Shown here one piece after another: positions 49,791-57,945 of a stretch of 64,000 nucleotides of DNA. This stretch comes from Actinoplanes sp. NBC_00393 (GTDB lineage Bacteria; Actinomycetota; Actinomycetes; Mycobacteriales; Micromonosporaceae). A program made the translations under genes and the position numbers. Location: positions 1,640,501 through 1,704,500 of the forward strand of contig NZ_CP107942.1 in NCBI RefSeq assembly GCF_036053395.1. Reading direction: 5' to 3'. Below the pieces are notes generated by a model. It saw only the letters and a program-made list of their open reading frames with translations. It was not told where the DNA came from and did not search any database. The stretch's first letter is position 1; each line of letters begins with the position of its first letter.

Positions 49791-50443
49791 CGACGATCGG
49801 CATTCTGGGCGCCGGCAAGCTCGGCACGGCGTTGGCCCGGCTGGCGATCAGAGCGGGGTACGACGTACTGATCGCGGGTTCCGGCGACCCGGCGAAGATC
49901 GCCCTGATCGTCGAGGTGGTCACGCCGGGCGCCGCCGCGGTGACCGCTGCCGAGGCGGCCGGGCGCGCGGACGTGGTGATCCTCGCTCTGCCGCTCGGCA
50001 AGTACCGCACCCTGCCGGTCGAGGCGCTGCGCGGCAAGCTCGTCATCGACGCGATGAACTACTGGTGGGAGGTGGACGGCATCCGCGACGACCTGACCTC
50101 CTCCAGCGAGATCGTGCAGCGGTTCCTCCCGGAGTCGCGGGTGGTGAAGGGCTTCAACCACATGGGCTACCACGATCTGGAGGCGAACCAGCGGAAGGGC
50201 ATCGCCGTCGCCGGGCCGGCCGGTGCTGTCGACGAGGCCGCAGCTGTCGTCGACGCACTCGGGTTCGACCCGGTGATCGCCGGGCCGCTGAGCGAAGGCG
50301 TACGCATGGAGCCCGGCACCGAACTGTTCGGCGCGAACGTCGACGCCGCCGAGGTGCGCGCGATGCTCGACCGCTACCCCAGCCGCCAGCCGGACTCGAC
50401 CGAGCGCCGGCAGGCCGAGGGGTCGTCGCCGCAGCTCACGTAG
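49787..50443 (+). CDS. NADPH-dependent F420 reductase-like protein
   Basis: 218-residue Rossmann protein: [31 protein letters not shown] (dinucleotide loop), [33 protein letters not shown] and [15 protein letters not shown], resembling F420:NADP oxidoreductases. It is coupled by ATGA to the LLM enzyme gene and could supply its reduced cofactor, if that enzyme is F420-dependent. The 3' end overlaps a convergent TetR gene by 70 bp. Confidence 0.85.
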   Translation: MTTIGILGAGKLGTALARLAIRAGYDVLIAGSGDPAKIALIVEVVTPGAAAVTAAEAAGRADVVILALPLGKYRTLPVEALRGKLVIDAMNYWWEVDGIRDDLTSSSEIVQRFLPESRVVKGFNHMGYHDLEANQRKGIAVAGPAGAVDEAAAVVDALGFDPVIAGPLSEGVRMEPGTELFGANVDAAEVRAMLDRYPSRQPDSTERRQAEGSSPQLT

Positions 50444-50982
50444 AGGGCGGTCAGCATCGGCACGCCGTTGCCGAGCGCGGCAGGGGGCAGGGGGCCGGTC
50501 GTCACCAGCGACGCCAGCCCGTGACCGATGGCCCAGGCCTGGACGGCCACGGTCGGCGGGTCGACGTCGGCGCGGAACCGGCCCTGCTCCCTGGCCCGCT
50601 CGACGGCGCGGACCAGGTTGTGCAGCGACTCGTCGGCGGCGGCCGGGTCCTCCAGGTCGAAGCCGGCGTCGAACATCACCCGGTACAGATCCGGGTTCGC
50701 CACGGCGTTCGCCAGGTAGGCGGAGCCGAGAGCGGCCAGGTCGCGGACCGGGTCGGTGGACAGCGGGACGGTGGCGAGCTCGGCTGCCAGGCGGGTGAAG
50801 CCCTCCTGGCGCATGGCTCGCCACAGGCCGTCCATGCCGCCGAAGTACGTGTACACGGCCATCGTCGACACACCCGTGCCGGCCACCACGGCACGCAGGG
50901 TGACCGGCTCGCGGGCCCGCAGCATCTGCGCGGCCCGCTCGATCAGCAGGGTGCGAACCGCCGGGTCCTTGGTGCGTGCCAT
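50374..50982 (-). CDS. TetR family transcriptional regulator
   Basis: 202-residue regulator from ATG 50982. [55 protein letters not shown] (residues about 10-61). The C-terminal domain ends [12 protein letters not shown] longer frame upstream would cross the operator at 50996-51008. Divergent from a Rid-family gene, its probable target. Confidence 0.9.
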   Translation of the reverse strand: MARTKDPAVRTLLIERAAQMLRAREPVTLRAVVAGTGVSTMAVYTYFGGMDGLWRAMRQEGFTRLAAELATVPLSTDPVRDLAALGSAYLANAVANPDLYRVMFDAGFDLEDPAAADESLHNLVRAVERAREQGRFRADVDPPTVAVQAWAIGHGLASLVTTGPLPPAALGNGVPMLTALYVSCGDDPSACRRSVESGWRLG

Positions 50983-50995
50983 GGCGCCACTATAC

Positions 50996-51008
50996 ATAGC
51001 AGTGCTAT
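50996..51008. promoter_or_regulatory. TetR operator between regulator and Rid gene
   Basis: ATAGCAGTGCTAT is a near-perfect 13-bp palindrome around one central base. The flanking CTATACATAG occurs twice, at 50990-50999 and 51005-51014, as direct repeats. The region is AT-rich and lies 13 bp before the TetR start and 8 bp before the Rid start. Confidence 0.7.
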
Positions 51009-51016
51009 ACATAGGC

Positions 51017-51424
51017 ATGGCTGTGACGCTGATGAACCCCGACGGACTGCCCAAGCCGGATGTGTACCGGCAGATGTCGATCGCCACCGGCTCCCGGATG
51101 GTGTTCCTGGCGGGCCAGGTGGCCCGCGACGCCGACGGCACGCCCGTCGGTCCCGGCGACTTCGCCGCCCAGGTCGAGCAGGCCTACCTCAACATCGGTA
51201 CGGCGCTGGCCGCGGCCGGCGGCACCTTCGACGACGTGGCCAAACTGACGATCTACGTCGTCGACTGGTCCCCGGAGAAGTTTCCGCTGCTCGGCGAGGG
51301 TGTGGCCCGAGCCGCCGCGAAGCTCGGCGTCGACCCGGTCAAGCCGATCACCCTGCTCAGCGTCGCCGGGTTGGGTGAGCCGGACCTGCTCGTCGAGGTG
51401 GAGGCGATTGCCGTCCTCGACTGA
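51017..51424 (+). CDS. Rid (YjgF/YER057c/UK114) family protein
   Basis: 135-residue trimer-forming fold: SIATGSRMVFLAGQVARDADGTPVGPGDFAAQVEQAYLNIGTALAAAGGTFDDVAKLTIYVVD (residues about 20-83) and a C-terminal VEVEAIAVL. RidA proteins hydrolyse reactive enamines using an Arg just before the last strand; here the aligned position is Ile (KPITLLSV), so this is probably a non-RidA subgroup. ATG 51017 starts inside the operator region, so the promoter and repressor site overlap. Confidence 0.87.
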   Translation: MAVTLMNPDGLPKPDVYRQMSIATGSRMVFLAGQVARDADGTPVGPGDFAAQVEQAYLNIGTALAAAGGTFDDVAKLTIYVVDWSPEKFPLLGEGVARAAAKLGVDPVKPITLLSVAGLGEPDLLVEVEAIAVLD

Positions 51425-51440
51425 CGGGTACGCCCAGGTG

Positions 51441-51596
51441 ATGACTATCAGCGAACCCGACGAACGCCCGATCGACCTGACCGATACGCCGGACGACAAG
51501 AAGTCCGGCCCCGCCCCGACCCCGGAGCACCACCCGGACGACAACGACCTGCCCGGCCGGGTGACCGGCCCGGACACCCCGCCGCGCTCCAGTTAG
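51441..51596 (+). CDS. Small acidic Pro/Asp-rich hypothetical protein
   Basis: 51 residues: MTISEPDERPIDLTDTPDDK and then a Pro-rich tail ending GPDTPPRSS. Disordered, no domain. ATG 51441 follows CCCAGGTG, a weak site, 16 bp after the Rid stop. Short and uncertain, but in the right place for a small co-transcribed gene. Confidence 0.45.
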   Translation: MTISEPDERPIDLTDTPDDKKSGPAPTPEHHPDDNDLPGRVTGPDTPPRSS

Positions 51597-51651
51597 TGAC
51601 GTTCCCGTGGGGCGCGACGCTGGTCAATATGAGCCGAGTGTGGGGAGGCCC

Positions 51652-51924
51652 GTGGACGACACCCGGGAACTGCGCTGGTCGGTCGGCCTGTTCCTGGCGT
51701 TCCTGGCGATCGTCCCGATGCTGGGCCCGGCCCTGGCCGCCGCCGAGGCGGAGGCGGCCCGGGCCTGGATCCCGGTGCTGATCGCCGCACCGGTCAACCT
51801 GGCCGGCGTGCTTATCGCCGCGGTCGCGATGCGCACCAGGGATCCGGTGCTCTCGACGCGGCGGCTGTCGGTGGCAGCCGCCCTTGTCCTGGTCGGTGAC
51901 CTCGCCCTTTACAGCGCCCGGTAG
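51652..51924 (+). CDS. Small membrane protein, three segments
   Basis: 90 residues from GTG 51652 (after GGGGAGG with short spacing), or 105 from GTG 51607. Three hydrophobic segments: WSVGLFLAFLAIVPMLGPAL, WIPVLIAAPVNLAGVLIAAV and LSVAAALVLVGDLALY. No family recognised. The 3' end overlaps the convergent RibD-type gene by 16 bp. Confidence 0.6.
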   Translation: MDDTRELRWSVGLFLAFLAIVPMLGPALAAAEAEAARAWIPVLIAAPVNLAGVLIAAVAMRTRDPVLSTRRLSVAAALVLVGDLALYSAR

Positions 51925-52481
51925 CGCAGCACCACCACACCACTGCCCAGCGGCGTCGCGTCGGTGAGCGCGAACCGGTGCGGGTCGAACCCGGCCGCGG
52001 CCAGCGGGATGCCCGCCCCGGCGATGATCGGGTTCAGCTTGATCACCAGCTCGTCGATCTCCGCCAGCAGTTGGCCGGCGAAGTTGCCGCCGCCGGCCAG
52101 CCAGATGTCCTTGCCGGGCTCCTGTTTGAGCTTGCCCACGAAAGTGGCCGGATCCTCGGCGACGATCTCCACCGCTGGATCCGGCGAGGAGGTGATCGAG
52201 CGGGAGAAGACGATCTGGCGCAGATGTGCGTACGGACTCGTGATGCCGACCTGTAGGGCCGGATCGTACGTGTGCCGGCCCATCAGCACCGTGTCGAAGA
52301 CCTTGTTGTCCGTCAGGTCGAGGCCCAGCGCGGCGCGCACATGCGTGGGCACCGTCTCGGGGAACTGCGCGTTCATGAACGCCGTGACGTCGTCGTGGAT
52401 GCCGATCCACTCCCACGTGCCGTCCGGCGCCGCGATGTAGCCGTCGATCGTGCTGGCCACGAAGTACACGAGCTTTCGCAT
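51909..52481 (-). CDS. Dihydrofolate reductase-like protein (RibD C-terminal domain)
   Basis: 190 residues with the RibD-C/DHFR fold: MRKLVYFVASTIDGYIAAPDGTWEW, FDTVLMGRHTYD, RQIVFSRSI and KDIWLAGGGNFAGQLLAEIDEL. The GGG loop and TIDGYI are typical NADPH-binding features. Many actinobacterial paralogues exist as lone reductases of unknown substrate. Divergent from a TetR gene with clear operators, so probably repressed by it. Confidence 0.88.
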   Translation of the reverse strand: MRKLVYFVASTIDGYIAAPDGTWEWIGIHDDVTAFMNAQFPETVPTHVRAALGLDLTDNKVFDTVLMGRHTYDPALQVGITSPYAHLRQIVFSRSITSSPDPAVEIVAEDPATFVGKLKQEPGKDIWLAGGGNFAGQLLAEIDELVIKLNPIIAGAGIPLAAAGFDPHRFALTDATPLGSGVVVLRYRAL

Positions 52482-52496
52482 CAGAACTCCTTCACG

Positions 52497-52548
52497 ATAA
52501 CCACTATGGCTGTTGTGGTTGAGAAACTACAGCACCTGTAGTGGTTAT
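52497..52548. promoter_or_regulatory. TetR operators between RibD-type and TetR genes
   Basis: ATAACCACTA (52497-52506) and TAGTGGTTAT (52539-52548) are perfect 10-bp inverted repeats 32 bp apart. Inside, CTACAG-CAC-CTGTAG (52527-52541) is another perfect palindrome. The dyads suggest two repressor sites, possibly looped. Confidence 0.75.
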
Positions 52549-52563
52549 TGCTAGCCTGTTCGC

Positions 52564-53133
52564 ATGCCCAGAAATCCGGAACGCCGCCGCACCCTCACCG
52601 ACGCCGGTCTGCGGGTGCTCGCCGACAGCGGTGCTCGCGGCCTCACCCACCGGGCCGTCGACACCGAGGCCGGCGTGCCCGTCGGCACCGCGTCGAACTA
52701 CTTCCGCTCCCGCGACGCCCTGCTCGGCGCCCTCGGCGAGCGGATCATGGAACGCTTCGCTCCTGATCCCGAGGTGGTGGCGAGACTGGCCGCCCGCGAG
52801 CCCAGCCGGGAGCTCTGGGTCGACTACCTGCGCTACATCGTCGAACGCACTACCCGGCAGCCTGAGCTGACCCGCGCCCTGATCGAACTGCGGCTGGAAG
52901 CGGCCCGTCGTCCCGGCCTAGCCGCGATCCTCGGCGACACTTTGCGCCGCGGCTACCAGGACGACGTCGCCTTCCACGCCACCACCGGCCTGGCCGGCGG
53001 CGCGTTCGAGATCGCCCTGCTGCACTACGCCCTGGACGGTCTGCTGCTCGACCTGCTGACCACCTCGATCGGCGCCGACGCCGACCCGGACAAGGTGGTG
53101 GAAGCCTTCGTCGACCGCCTGATCGGCGGCTAG
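52564..53133 (+). CDS. TetR family transcriptional regulator
   Basis: 189-residue regulator: TLTDAGLRVLADSGARGLTHRAVDTEAGVPVGTASNYFRSRDALLGALGE (residues about 10-59) is the helix-turn-helix. The C-terminal domain has a typical ligand pocket. Probably represses the divergent RibD-type gene and itself. It lies 38 bp before the MetE-like gene in the same direction, so that gene may share the transcript. Confidence 0.92.
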   Translation: MPRNPERRRTLTDAGLRVLADSGARGLTHRAVDTEAGVPVGTASNYFRSRDALLGALGERIMERFAPDPEVVARLAAREPSRELWVDYLRYIVERTTRQPELTRALIELRLEAARRPGLAAILGDTLRRGYQDDVAFHATTGLAGGAFEIALLHYALDGLLLDLLTTSIGADADPDKVVEAFVDRLIGG

Positions 53134-53171
53134 GGTATCCAGCAGGGTGAATCTCCACGGGAGGATCGACG

Positions 53172-54281
53172 ATGACGCTTCGTGACACCCCGCCGTTCCG
53201 GGCCGACCACGTCGGCAGCCTGCTGCGCCCGCCCCACCTGCTGAAAGCCCGCTCGCAGGGCGTCACCGGCGACGAGTTACGCGCCATCGAGGACGAGGCC
53301 ATCCGCGACGTGGTCCGCATGCAGCGCGACGTGGGCCTGCGCTCGGCCACCGACGGCGAGTTCCGCCGGACTTCCTGGCACATGGACTTCATCTACCGCC
53401 TGGGCGGGATCCGGCCGACCGACGAGAAGATCCAGGTCCACTTCCGCAACGCCGACGGTGAGCTGGATTTCGAGTCGGCGGCGCTCGCGATCGACGCTCC
53501 GGTCCGGCTCACCGAGACGATCTTCGGCGACGACTTCACCTTCCTGGCGAACGAGGTGGGTGACGGCGTCACCGCCAAGCTCACCATCCCGTCACCGAGC
53601 ATGGTTCACTACCGCGGCGGCCGCGCCGCCATCGACCCTTCGGTGTACCCCGACGAGGAGCAGTTCTGGTCCGACCTGAGCGCCGCCTACGCCGAGCAGG
53701 TCCGCCGCGTCGCCGACCTCGGCTGCCGCTACCTCCAGCTGGACGACACCAGCCTGGCCTACCTCAACGACCCGGCCCAGCGCGAGCTGCTCAACGCCCG
53801 CGGCGACGACGCCGAACACCAGCACCTGCGCTACATCCGCCAGATCAACGCGGCGATCGCCGACCGCCCGGCCGGCCTGTCCGTCACCACCCACATGTGC
53901 CGCGGCAACTTCCGCTCCTCGTGGGCCGCCGAGGGCGGCTACGACTTCGTCGCCGAGGCCCTGTTCAGCGAACTCGCCGTCGACGGCTTCTTCCTCGAGT
54001 ACGACGACGAGCGCTCCGGCGGCTTCGCCCCCCTGCGGTTCGTCCCGCCCGGCAAGATGGTCGTCCTCGGCCTGGTCACCACGAAAAAGGGCGCTCTCGA
54101 ATCCAAGGACACCCTGAAACGCCGCATCGACGAAGCCGCCGAATACGTACCCCTCGACCAGCTCTGCCTCTCCCCGCAGTGCGGTTTCTCGTCCACCGTC
54201 GAGGGCAACGTCCTCACCTACGAGGAAGAGGTCGCCAAGCTTCGCTTGATCGCCGAGACCGCCGAGGAGATCTGGGGCTGA
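53172..54281 (+). CDS. MetE C-terminal-like methyltransferase (YxjG/YxjH type)
   Basis: 369-residue single TIM-barrel resembling the catalytic half of cobalamin-independent methionine synthase. Start FRADHVGSLLRPPHLLKAR; zinc-ligand candidates His and Cys in THMCRGNFRSS, Glu in FFLEYDDERSGG, and Cys in LCLSPQCGFSST. The N-terminal folate half is absent, as in YxjG/YxjH, so the methyl donor may differ. ATG 53172 follows GGGAGGATCGACG. Role in methionine salvage or alternative methylation is inferred. Confidence 0.9.
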   Translation: MTLRDTPPFRADHVGSLLRPPHLLKARSQGVTGDELRAIEDEAIRDVVRMQRDVGLRSATDGEFRRTSWHMDFIYRLGGIRPTDEKIQVHFRNADGELDFESAALAIDAPVRLTETIFGDDFTFLANEVGDGVTAKLTIPSPSMVHYRGGRAAIDPSVYPDEEQFWSDLSAAYAEQVRRVADLGCRYLQLDDTSLAYLNDPAQRELLNARGDDAEHQHLRYIRQINAAIADRPAGLSVTTHMCRGNFRSSWAAEGGYDFVAEALFSELAVDGFFLEYDDERSGGFAPLRFVPPGKMVVLGLVTTKKGALESKDTLKRRIDEAAEYVPLDQLCLSPQCGFSSTVEGNVLTYEEEVAKLRLIAETAEEIWG

Positions 54282-54375
54282 CCTTTGCGGGGTACGCCTA
54301 CGCGCTCTGCCCCGACCGCCTCGCGATCAAGCAGCTACGCCCGGTTCCAGCGCGGCCGCCGGGCTGAAGCACGGC

Positions 54376-55290
54376 TCATTCGACCAGGCGCCCGACCTCC
54401 TTACCGGCACCGTCCAGCAGGACCAGCGTCTGACCGTCGAACCCGGCTCGGCGCGCCTCGGTCATCCATTGCCCGATCGGGGCGCCCGCGCATCCGATCA
54501 GGGTCATCGGCCCCTGCGTGGCCAGCAGCGACCCGTTCGGCCCGGACAGCCAGCGGCCACCCTGCCCGTTGCAGCCGTCGCTGCCCGTCCACTTCCCGTC
54601 CGCCAGGAACTCGGCGAACGGCCCCGGCTCCTGCGTCCCCTGCGGCATCGGGTCCGGCTTCCACTTGCCGAGCAGAGTCGCGCTGGTCGCCGCGGTCAGG
54701 TTCGCCGGCAGCGGCGCCGCCACGGCGTTCAGCTCCGCGCGCGTCTCATCGGTGACCACCGGAACGCCAGTCACCTCGGACGCCATCGTGGACCGCTTGA
54801 CCGGCTTGGCCCCCGGCTGCAACCGCGCAACCGTCCCACCGTCCCGGTCGAGCAGCAGCCGCTCGCCCCCCTCGGCCCGGAACGCCGCAGCCCGCGCCAG
54901 CCACTCCGGCACGACCTCCGCGGTGTCCGCCGGCTCCTTGACCGAGGCGCATCCCTTCTCGTCCGGATGCGAACTGAAGGCGTTCAGATCCGCCACGAAC
55001 TGCCCGTCGGTGTTCGCATACCACTGCCCCATGAGCGTCATGCAGGGCCGGAAAACCCCGATCTCATCATTGGCGATCCGGAGCACAACCCCGTCAGCCT
55101 CATCCGTCCCCGCCAACTTCCACAGCCCGACCAGAGCCGAAACGTCACTCCCACTGCTCACCGCCGCCGGCGCACTGCCTGACGCCCCCGTGGTCGCCGG
55201 CGCCTCACCCGGCCCTCCATCAGGAGTCTGACCACCACAGCCGGCGACGAACGCCCCGACAAGCATCACGCCGATCACCCGCAACCGCAT
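54376..55290 (-). CDS. Lipoprotein with META/HslJ-like C-terminal domain
   Basis: 304 residues from ATG 55290. The signal MRLRVIGVMLVGAFVAGCGG has a lipobox with Cys18. A first lipocalin-like half (ALVGLWKLAGTDEADGVVLR) and a second half (ATLLGKWKPDPM, DGKWTGSDGCNGQGGRW, LLATQGPMTLIGCAG) look like two related META/HslJ-type units. Extracytoplasmic, function unknown. An in-frame upstream ATG at 55323 would add a non-signal leader and is not used. Confidence 0.82.
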   Translation of the reverse strand: MRLRVIGVMLVGAFVAGCGGQTPDGGPGEAPATTGASGSAPAAVSSGSDVSALVGLWKLAGTDEADGVVLRIANDEIGVFRPCMTLMGQWYANTDGQFVADLNAFSSHPDEKGCASVKEPADTAEVVPEWLARAAAFRAEGGERLLLDRDGGTVARLQPGAKPVKRSTMASEVTGVPVVTDETRAELNAVAAPLPANLTAATSATLLGKWKPDPMPQGTQEPGPFAEFLADGKWTGSDGCNGQGGRWLSGPNGSLLATQGPMTLIGCAGAPIGQWMTEARRAGFDGQTLVLLDGAGKEVGRLVE

Positions 55291-55525
55291 GAGAACTCCC
55301 CACCCTGGCTCCGCCGGCCGCACAGCCGCTACAACCTACGACGCGGCACCCGCACCCCGGGTTCCGCCGCGACCCCATGATCAAGACTCACCACACCAGC
55401 CGGCCCCGCGCCTCCGCCCCGCGCCGACCCAGCACCAGCGCACGCTACAGCGCTCCCGTTCGGTGCGTGCACGCCAGCAGACCGCAGCGAGCCGGCCCCG
55501 GCGCACCCCTGCGCCACCCGGGCGA

Positions 55526-55590
55526 GATCTTGCCCAGCTGGCCCTCACGGCTGCTTCCGGGCGCCCGGAACAGCCCTGTTGACCAGCTGG
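55526..55590 (+). repeat. Solitary copy of the palindromic element (locus D)
   Basis: GATCTTGCCCAGCTG (55526-55540) matches the left edge of array C exactly. The element continues GGCCCTCACGGCTGCTTCC to a perfect TTCCGGGCGCCCGGAA core and ends CCAGCTGG at 55590. One copy in the gap between the lipoprotein start and the GH30 pseudogene; the rest of that gap (55291-55525, 55591-55623) shows nothing else. Confidence 0.8.
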
Positions 55591-55623
55591 CATTGGCTTT
55601 GGCGGCCGGTCCGCGAACTGGGC

Positions 55624-56412
55624 TCACCGGTAGAGCCGCAGGTCGGCGATGCTCCACCAGTTGGCGGCGACCGCGGTCGTGGTGATCCGTAGATGGCGGG
55701 CTCGGACAACCCGCAGGTCGACGTTCGTTAGCTGACCGGCGCCGGTGCCCGTCGCGACCGTCCGCCAGCGTGTGCCGTCGGTGCTGACTGCCAGCTCCCA
55801 GCCTCGGGCGTAGTCGCCGAGGTGGCCGCCGCTCTCGATCGCGACCGGCGGAACTCGCGGATCCGGCCGAGGTCGACCTGCAGAAACTGGCCGGGTTCCT
55901 GGGCGGTGCCGCTGGACCAGCGGGTGGACGCGTCGTCGTCGATCGCGGCGGCGACGTTCTCGCCCGAAGGATGCGCGACGGCGGTGGCGCCGGTCAGGCG
56001 AAGCCGATCAAGAGGGACCCGCGGGCAGCGGGGCCAGTGAAGGTGGCCAGGGCGCCGCCGGGCGAGCAGACGGCGTGGGTAATCGGTCTCCGGGCCGTCG
56101 CCGGGCGGAGTCGGCCGAGCGCCGTGGAGACCGGGACCGCCTGCCGGACCGGGAGGTCGGTGCCGGGGTAGCCGCTCGGGTGCCGGTTCTGCGGCTCGTT
56201 CTGCACGGTGAGGTAGTCGACCGGCACCCCGGCATACTCCTGAACGTAATTGACCAGGTAGCGAGCGTAAGCAGCGGCAGAATCTGGGCCGGGTCGTGCT
56301 CGATGCTGAAGTGCCGGAGGGCGAAATCGCCCGGTACGTCGTCGTAGGTGTAGTGCGCGGCCGCCGCGGCGGGAAGGCCGGCGGCGAACAGAAGCAGAGC
56401 CGGCGTACGCAT
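55624..56412 (-). pseudogene. Decayed GH30 glycosidase with F5/8 type C domain
   Basis: A secreted GH30 enzyme broken by deletions and frameshifts. From ATG 56412: signal MRTPALLLFAAGLPAAAAA joins directly to DFALRHFSIEHDPAQILPLL, so about 150 residues of the usual N-terminal catalytic part are missing. A frameshift then leads to AYARYLVNYVQEYAG and DYLTVQNEPQNRHPSGYPGTD, carrying the acid/base Glu motif. After a stop, a discoidin domain appears in another frame (AAAIDDDASTRWSSGTAQEP), shifts once more near 55850 and continues to IADLRLYR and the stop. The catalytic nucleophile region is lost. Confidence 0.85.
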
Positions 56413-56473
56413 CGATACTCCCGAAGCTCGGACGTAACGAGCGAAACATCGCGGTAACACATAGTCAAGCGTG

Positions 56474-56491
56474 GATGGTTACGTTAACATC
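56474..56491. promoter_or_regulatory. LacI-type operator before the GH5/GH43 pair
   Basis: GATGGTTACGTTAACATC is an 18-bp imperfect palindrome (14 of 18 positions symmetric, central CG). The form resembles LacI-family operators that control polysaccharide genes in actinobacteria. It lies 35 bp before the GH5 start. No LacI gene is in the window. Confidence 0.55.
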
Positions 56492-56526
56492 GCCGCAATC
56501 CCCTCCCCCCGAGGAAAGGCCGCGCA

Positions 56527-57945
56527 ATGAGACATGGGCGGTTCTGGGCCGGCGGCTTACTGGTCGCAGCCCTTCTGGTGGTACCGGGCGCGCCGGCAGC
56601 GCAGGCGGCGACGAACGGATTCCGCGGCGTCAACTGGGCCGACGAACGCGACAACTTTGTTAACGACACCCTGGTCCTGGGCGGGCTGAGCACATCGGAC
56701 AGCTACGCCACCACGCAGGCCAAGGCGGACGACATCCTCACCGGCTTCCAGAACAACCTGGGCGCCAACACCGTCCGGATGCCGGTCAACTACCCGACCG
56801 TCTCCGGCGCCTACTGGAACTCGTACATCGGCGCCATCGACATGGCGAGCAGCAAGGGCATGCGGGTCATCCTGAGCTATTGGGAGAGCGCCGCCGACCG
56901 GGACGGATCAGTCGACGATCTTCCCCAGTTCTGGTCGATGTGGCAGACCATCGTCAACCGCTACGCGGGCAACGCCAACATCTACTTCGAGCCGTTCAAC
57001 GAGCCGTACGCCTACAGCGACGCGGACTGGAAGAACCTGGCCGCCGAGTGGCTCAGCCGGTATGGAAACGTTCCCCGCGGCCGGGTGATCATCAGCGGCG
57101 CCGGCTACAACCAGCGGCTCACCACGATCGGCAGCGACAGCCGGTTCGACGGGACGCTGATCTCACGGCACACCTACCAGTTCTTCGACACCGCCAGGCT
57201 CACCGAGGACGCCTGGCGCGAATCGCTGCAGACCAGCGTCGGCCCGTACGCGGACCGGGTTTTGATCACCGAATTCGGCGCCCCGATGACGGACGGCCGT
57301 AACTACAACGCGCCCACCGCGACCGACAGCTTCGTCGCTTTCATCCGCGGCACCGCCGCGGAGGCCCGATCGCTCGGGCTGGGCACGGTCTACTGGCCGG
57401 GGGTACGCCCGAACGACTGGTACCGCCTGCAGCAGATCAACGGCAGCGGCACGAATCTGTCGCTCTCCACGACCAGCGTGTCCGGTCGTGATCAGCTGCG
57501 GCACTCCTGGGGCCTGGACGGCGGTGGCAACGTCGCGCTGCCGCACTACCGGGTCGTCAACACCAATAGCGGCCGGGTCCTCGACGTGGTCGGCTCGTCG
57601 GTGGCCAACAGCGCCGAGGTCAAGCAGTACGGCTGGAACGGCGGCCTGAACCAGCAGTGGGCCTTCGAGGATCTGGGCACCGGCTACCTGCGGATCGTCA
57701 ACCGTTTCAGCGGCAAGTGCCTGGATGTGGCGTCGGGATCGACGGCCGACGGCGCCAACGTCATCCAGTACACGTGCGGTGGCGGCGCCAACCAGCAGTG
57801 GCAATGGCAAGGCTCTCGGCTCGTGGCGCGACACAGCGGCAAATGTCTGGATGTAGTGGCTTCTGGCACGGCGGACGGCGTGGACATCAGCCAGTACGCC
57901 TGTCACTCCGGAACGAATCAACAGTGGACGCGGGTGACGTCATGA
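56527..57945 (+). CDS. Secreted GH5 glycosidase with C-terminal RICIN (CBM13) domain
   Basis: 472 residues. Signal peptide MRHGRFWAGGLLVAALLVVP ending at AQAA near 28. GH5 barrel: NTVRMPVNYPTVSG, FEPFNEPYAYSD with the acid/base Glu (about residue 161), RHTYQFF, and ITEFGAPMTD with the nucleophile Glu (about 250). From about 340 a RICIN beta-trefoil with repeated GKCLDVxSxSTADGxxVxQY units and QQW ends. Likely an endo-glucanase or mannanase. ATG 56527 follows GAGGAAAGGCCGCGCA. The stop overlaps the GH43 start (ATGA). Confidence 0.93.
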   Translation: MRHGRFWAGGLLVAALLVVPGAPAAQAATNGFRGVNWADERDNFVNDTLVLGGLSTSDSYATTQAKADDILTGFQNNLGANTVRMPVNYPTVSGAYWNSYIGAIDMASSKGMRVILSYWESAADRDGSVDDLPQFWSMWQTIVNRYAGNANIYFEPFNEPYAYSDADWKNLAAEWLSRYGNVPRGRVIISGAGYNQRLTTIGSDSRFDGTLISRHTYQFFDTARLTEDAWRESLQTSVGPYADRVLITEFGAPMTDGRNYNAPTATDSFVAFIRGTAAEARSLGLGTVYWPGVRPNDWYRLQQINGSGTNLSLSTTSVSGRDQLRHSWGLDGGGNVALPHYRVVNTNSGRVLDVVGSSVANSAEVKQYGWNGGLNQQWAFEDLGTGYLRIVNRFSGKCLDVASGSTADGANVIQYTCGGGANQQWQWQGSRLVARHSGKCLDVVASGTADGVDISQYACHSGTNQQWTRVTS

